Source of the DNA: Actinomycetes bacterium
GTDB lineage: Bacteria; Actinomycetota; Actinomycetes; Actinomycetales; Cellulomonadaceae
Direction of reading: 5' to 3'
DNA: 8,838 nt
Assembly: GCA_023390875.1 (NCBI GenBank)
Contig: JAEWCA010000036.1
Location: 1-8,838 of the forward strand
Shown piece after piece: positions 6,462-8,838 of this stretch; the first letter of the stretch is position 1, and every line of letters begins with the position of its first letter. The notes under the pieces are model-generated. The model did no database searches, was not told the DNA's origin, and was given only the letters and a program-made list of their open reading frames with translations. A program made the position numbers and the translations under genes.

Positions 6462-7010
6462 ATGCAGAAGCCGACGCTGCAGGGCGAGATGCTCGTGCTG
6501 CGCCCGATCCGGGCCGACGACGCCGACGCGATGTGGGACATGCTGGCCGACCCGGAGGGCCGCCGGCTCACGGGCACGACGGCGACGTTCACGCGTCCGC
6601 AGGTCGACGCGTGGTGCGCGAGCCGGGCGACCGCGGAGGACCGCTACGACTTCGCGGTGACGGCGAACGGCTCGGACGAGTTCCTCGGCGAGATCGTCCT
6701 CAACGACATCGACCCCGAGGTCCGCAAGGCGAACATGCGGCTCGTCATGCGGCCGGGTTTCCGTGGCCGCGGGTACGGCACCGAGGGCATCGAGCTCGTG
6801 CTGGGCTTCGCGTTCGACGGGCTCGGGCTGCATCGCGTGGAGCTCGACGTGCTCGCGATCAACGCCCGCGCGAAGTCGCTGTACGAGAACATCGGCTTCC
6901 GCGTCGAGGGCCGGCGCCGGGACGCGTACCGCGACGGCGACGGCTGGTGCGACGCGATCGACATGGCGATGCTCGAGGACGAGTACCGGGCGACGCAGGT
7001 CTCGTCCTGA
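6462..7010 (+). CDS. GNAT-family N-acetyltransferase (RimJ/RimL-like)
   Basis: A 182-residue cytoplasmic acetyltransferase that moves an acetyl group from acetyl-CoA to an amine; the substrate cannot be read from the sequence. It opens with L-R-P-I-R-A-D-D-A-D-A-M (13-24), typical of the RimJ/RimL (Acetyltransf_3) branch. The acetyl-CoA pyrophosphate loop is R-G-R-G-Y-G-T-E at 101-108, and the later block N-A-R-A-K-S-L-Y-E-N-I-G-F at 134-146 contacts CoA. Length fits the family. The frame stays open upstream to about 6300, but the ATG at 6462 has GGGAG seven bases before it and gives the standard start. It follows gatB at 177 bases, with a palindrome and its own -10-like box between, so it is probably a separate unit. 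It converges with the tetR gene, 13 bases away, with no visible terminator between. Confidence 0.9.
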   Translation: MQKPTLQGEMLVLRPIRADDADAMWDMLADPEGRRLTGTTATFTRPQVDAWCASRATAEDRYDFAVTANGSDEFLGEIVLNDIDPEVRKANMRLVMRPGFRGRGYGTEGIELVLGFAFDGLGLHRVELDVLAINARAKSLYENIGFRVEGRRRDAYRDGDGWCDAIDMAMLEDEYRATQVSS

Positions 7011-7023
7011 GCGCGGACGGGCG

Positions 7024-7617
7024 TCAGCTCGGCAGGTTCCGCTCGACGGACGCGAGGTAGGCCTCGGCGTCGAATTGCGGCAGCAGCGTCGACTGGATGA
7101 CGTACCCCTGCACGGCGGCGAGCAGCAGCGGCACCTGGTCGACGGCGAGCGCGTCGGCCTCGTCGGGCGCGGTCCCGTGGGTCCGCTGGTACCAGAGCGA
7201 CGTGTACTCGCGCAGCGAGGCGACGAGCCGGACGAGCACGGTCGACGCGAGCTCGGCGATGTCGCCGTCGGTCACGGCCTCGCCCCAGAGCTGGAGCATG
7301 ACGCCCGTGCTGCCGAGCTCACGTGTCATCGCCGTGACGAGCACGCGCACGAGGCCTGGCGGCGGCGTCATGGGCGTCGCGTCGACGAGCCGGCCGATCT
7401 CCTCGATGCGGCCGCCGACGATGCGTGCCGCGACCTCGACGACGAGCGCGGCCTTGCTGGGGTAGTGGCCGTAGATGGCGCCGGCGGACAGGCCGGACTC
7501 CTCGATGATCTCGGCCATCGACGTGGCCTGGAACCCCTTGCGGCGGAACGCGCGCAGCGCGGCGTCGGCGATCTCGTCGCGGCGGGCGGCGCGGTAGTCC
7601 TCGGTGACCTTGGGCAC
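7024..7617 (-). CDS. TetR-family transcriptional repressor
   Basis: A 197-residue repressor. The N-terminal TetR_N domain is clear: R-R-D-E-I-A-D-A-A-L-R-A-F (12-24), then the helix-turn-helix T-S-M-A-E-I-I-E-E-S-G-L-S-A-G-A-I-Y-G-H-Y at about 32-52. The alpha-helical remainder should bind a ligand and dimerise; it is too variable to name the inducer. The GTG at 7617 gives the family start and no strong ribosome binding site precedes it. A -10 box (TATGGT, 7628-7623) places the transcript start at or next to the GTG, suggesting leaderless translation. It is divergent from the membrane protein gene at 7713 and shares a 95-base region with two copies of a TetR-like operator, so it probably represses both itself and that gene until a small molecule binds. 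Confidence 0.93.
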   Translation of the reverse strand: MPKVTEDYRAARRDEIADAALRAFRRKGFQATSMAEIIEESGLSAGAIYGHYPSKAALVVEVAARIVGGRIEEIGRLVDATPMTPPPGLVRVLVTAMTRELGSTGVMLQLWGEAVTDGDIAELASTVLVRLVASLREYTSLWYQRTHGTAPDEADALAVDQVPLLLAAVQGYVIQSTLLPQFDAEAYLASVERNLPS

Positions 7618-7622
7618 GGCCC

Positions 7623-7652
7623 ACCATAAAAACGAACGAACGTTCTTGACAA
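7623..7652 (-). promoter_or_regulatory. tetR promoter
   Basis: On the minus strand TTGTCA (7652-7647) and TATGGT (7628-7623) are 18 bases apart. Transcription would begin near 7616-7617, at the GTG start. The left operator (7634-7645) lies inside the spacer, so repressor binding would block this promoter. Confidence 0.55.
7634..7645. promoter_or_regulatory. TetR operator, copy 1
   Basis: GAACGAACGTTC, with the 8-base palindrome GAACGTTC at 7638-7645. An extra A-A-C-G unit precedes it (7631-7634 onward). The same 12 bases recur 47 bases downstream. It sits between the -35 and -10 of the tetR promoter and directly abuts the -35 of the forward promoter. AACGAACGTTC-type palindromes are frequent TetR-family sites. 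Confidence 0.75.
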
Positions 7653-7673
7653 GCCGGGGAAGCCTCCTAGGCT
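7646..7673 (+). promoter_or_regulatory. Promoter of the membrane protein gene
   Basis: A consensus TTGACA (-35, 7646-7651) and TAGGCT (-10, 7668-7673) are separated by 16 bases. The transcript would start near 7680, exactly where operator copy 2 begins. It overlaps the divergent tetR -35 on the other strand. Confidence 0.7.
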
Positions 7674-7680
7674 GAGCAAA

Positions 7681-7692
7681 GAACGAACGTTC
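7681..7692. promoter_or_regulatory. TetR operator, copy 2
   Basis: GAACGAACGTTC, identical to copy 1; here the palindrome extends to 10 bases (CGAACGTTCG, 7684-7693). It lies at about +1 to +12 of the forward transcript, where a bound repressor would block RNA polymerase. Confidence 0.75.
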
Positions 7693-7712
7693 GGTTTTGG
7701 AGGAGGCCCACC

Positions 7713-8780
7713 ATGTCGCACCACACCCGCCCCCACACCCCCTGGCGCCGCCTGCTCGGCGTCGGGGTCGCGCTCACGGCCCTCGTGACCGTGCTCGTCC
7801 TCGCGTTCCTGTGGCCCGCGCACACGTCCGAGCCGCGCGACCTGCCCGTCGCGCTCGCCGGCCCCGCCGCCGCCACGGCACCGGTCACCGCCGCGCTCGA
7901 CCAGCGCGCACCCGGCGCGTTCGACGTCGTCCCCGCCGCCGACCGGCAGGCCGCCGCCGACCTCGTCGAGACCCGGGACGTCTACGGCGCGATCGTGCTC
8001 GGCCCCGAGCCCGAGGTGCTCGTCTCCACGGCGTCGAGCGCGGTCGTCGCGCAGCAGCTCTCCGCGCTCGCGCCGGTGCTGCAGGGGCAGCTCAGCGAGG
8101 CGGCCGGTGCTCCCGTCACCGTCGCCGTCACGGACGTCGTGCCGCTCGGTGCGGGCGACCCGCGCGGCGCGGTCATCGGCGCCGTCACCCTCCCGCTCGT
8201 CATGGGCGGGATGATCGGCGGCATCGCGATCTCGCTCACCGTCGTCGGCGTGTGGCGCCGGGTCGCCGCGGTCACCACGTACGCGGCGCTCGCGGGCCTC
8301 GCCGTCGCCGGCGTCCTGCAGGGCTGGTACGGCGCGCTCGCCGGCTCGTTCGCCGTCAATGCCGGCATCATCGGCCTCGCCGTGCTGGCCGTGGCGGGCG
8401 TGATCGTCGCCGTCGTGTCGCTCGTCGGCCGGCCCGGCATCGCGATCGGTCCCGTGCTGTTCCTGCTCGTCGCCAACCCCATCGCGTCCGCCGCGCAGCC
8501 GTGGCAGATGCTGCCCGCGCCGTGGGGCGCCGTCGGCCAGTGGCTGCCGCCGGGTGCCGCCGCCGCACTGCTGCGCGACGAGTCGTACTTCCCGCGCGCC
8601 GACACCACGGCCCTGTGGACCGCGCTCGTCGGGTGGGCCGTGCTCGGCCTGGTGCTCGCGACGGTCGGCCACTTCCGCGACGCGGGTGCCGCGTCCCGTG
8701 CGGCGGTCGCCGAGGCCGAGGCGGACCACGAGCGGGCGGCGCACGAGGACGTCCGACCGAGCATCACGGTCGACGCCTGA
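7713..8780 (+). CDS. ABC-2/YhgE-like six-helix membrane protein, TetR-controlled
   Basis: A 355-residue integral membrane protein. A short basic N-terminus leads into membrane helix 1 (about 13-34). An outside domain of roughly 115 residues follows (D-L-P-V-A-L-A-G near 43-50, Y-G-A-I-V-L-G-P near 91-98). Five helices come next, at about 152-178, 184-203, 213-238, 243-260 and 299-318, with a charged Ala/Glu/His-rich tail. The segment A-N-P-I-A-S-A-A-Q-P-W-Q-M-L-P-A-P-W-G (254-272) and the following L-P-P-G-A are typical of actinobacterial ABC-2-like/YhgE-Pip-type proteins. The layout is that of ABC-2 export permeases, but no ATPase gene is in view. A strong GGAGGAGG lies six bases before the ATG. 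Divergence from a TetR gene and shared operators suggest inducible export of a toxic or membrane-active compound; the substrate is unknown and the export role is inferred. Confidence 0.85.
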   Translation: MSHHTRPHTPWRRLLGVGVALTALVTVLVLAFLWPAHTSEPRDLPVALAGPAAATAPVTAALDQRAPGAFDVVPAADRQAAADLVETRDVYGAIVLGPEPEVLVSTASSAVVAQQLSALAPVLQGQLSEAAGAPVTVAVTDVVPLGAGDPRGAVIGAVTLPLVMGGMIGGIAISLTVVGVWRRVAAVTTYAALAGLAVAGVLQGWYGALAGSFAVNAGIIGLAVLAVAGVIVAVVSLVGRPGIAIGPVLFLLVANPIASAAQPWQMLPAPWGAVGQWLPPGAAAALLRDESYFPRADTTALWTALVGWAVLGLVLATVGHFRDAGAASRAAVAEAEADHERAAHEDVRPSITVDA

Positions 8781-8799
8781 CGCAGCGCGGTGGACGGAC

Positions 8800-8838
8800 G
8801 GGGGGGGGGGGCCGGGGGGGGGGGGGGGGGCCGCGCGG
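8800..8838. other. Poly-G tract at the right edge, probable sequencing artefact
   Basis: Twelve G (8800-8811), CC, seventeen G (8814-8830), then CCGCGCGG. It starts 19 bases after a gene stop and runs to the window end. G-runs like this are typical of two-colour sequencing dark-cycle reads at contig ends; a real G-quadruplex-forming tract is less likely. Confidence 0.65.

Noticed and set aside
4425..6833. 802-codon minus-strand open frame opposite gatB
   Set aside because: Repetitive Arg/Asp/Val/Leu composition without motifs, antisense to conserved gatB.
7319..7627. ATG at 7627 opening a 102-codon minus-strand frame over the tetR start
   Set aside because: It is out of frame with the TetR helix-turn-helix and its Arg-rich product has no recognisable domain.

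Overview
The window is very GC-rich DNA, with G/C at most third codon positions, GTG starts and the gene order gatC-gatA-gatB. This points to a high-GC actinobacterium; Cellulomonas or a relative in the Micrococcales is my best guess, from codon style and gene content only. The last 39 bases are almost pure G, so the right edge is probably a contig end with a sequencing artefact.

Left block (1-2870, minus strand): five co-directional, tightly packed genes. In transcription order they are a small exported protein (A, 2870-2319), a larger exported protein with four cysteines (B, 2312-1428), a second small exported protein (C, 1403-855), a SipW/ER-type signal peptidase (833-309) and a conventional Sec-secreted protein cut by the window edge (309-1). 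A, B and C each carry an N-terminal hydrophobic segment ending in a W-T-D motif, as in the alternate signal peptides served by dedicated SipW-type peptidases. A and C are divergent paralogues with a TasA/camelysin-like start to the mature chain. The set looks like an actinobacterial counterpart of the Bacillus tapA-sipW-tasA matrix-fibre operon and is the most interesting system here.

Middle block (2987-6284, plus strand): gatC, gatA and gatB encode the tRNA-dependent amidotransferase GatCAB. The genes overlap by 4 bases at both junctions, and gatC has a -10 box placed for a leaderless transcript. A perfect 16-bp inverted repeat follows gatB. Next comes a GNAT acetyltransferase (6462-7010) with its own -10-like box and a short hairpin just before its ribosome binding site.

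Right block (7024-8780): a TetR-family repressor (minus) and a six-helix ABC-2/YhgE-like membrane protein (plus) are divergently transcribed from a 95-bp region. That region holds two copies of a 12-base operator and two opposed promoters whose -35 boxes lie on top of each other, so this looks like a self-contained, autoregulated efflux or export unit. No stretch longer than about 180 bases lacks a gene, and I see no tRNA, rRNA, CRISPR array or insertion sequence.
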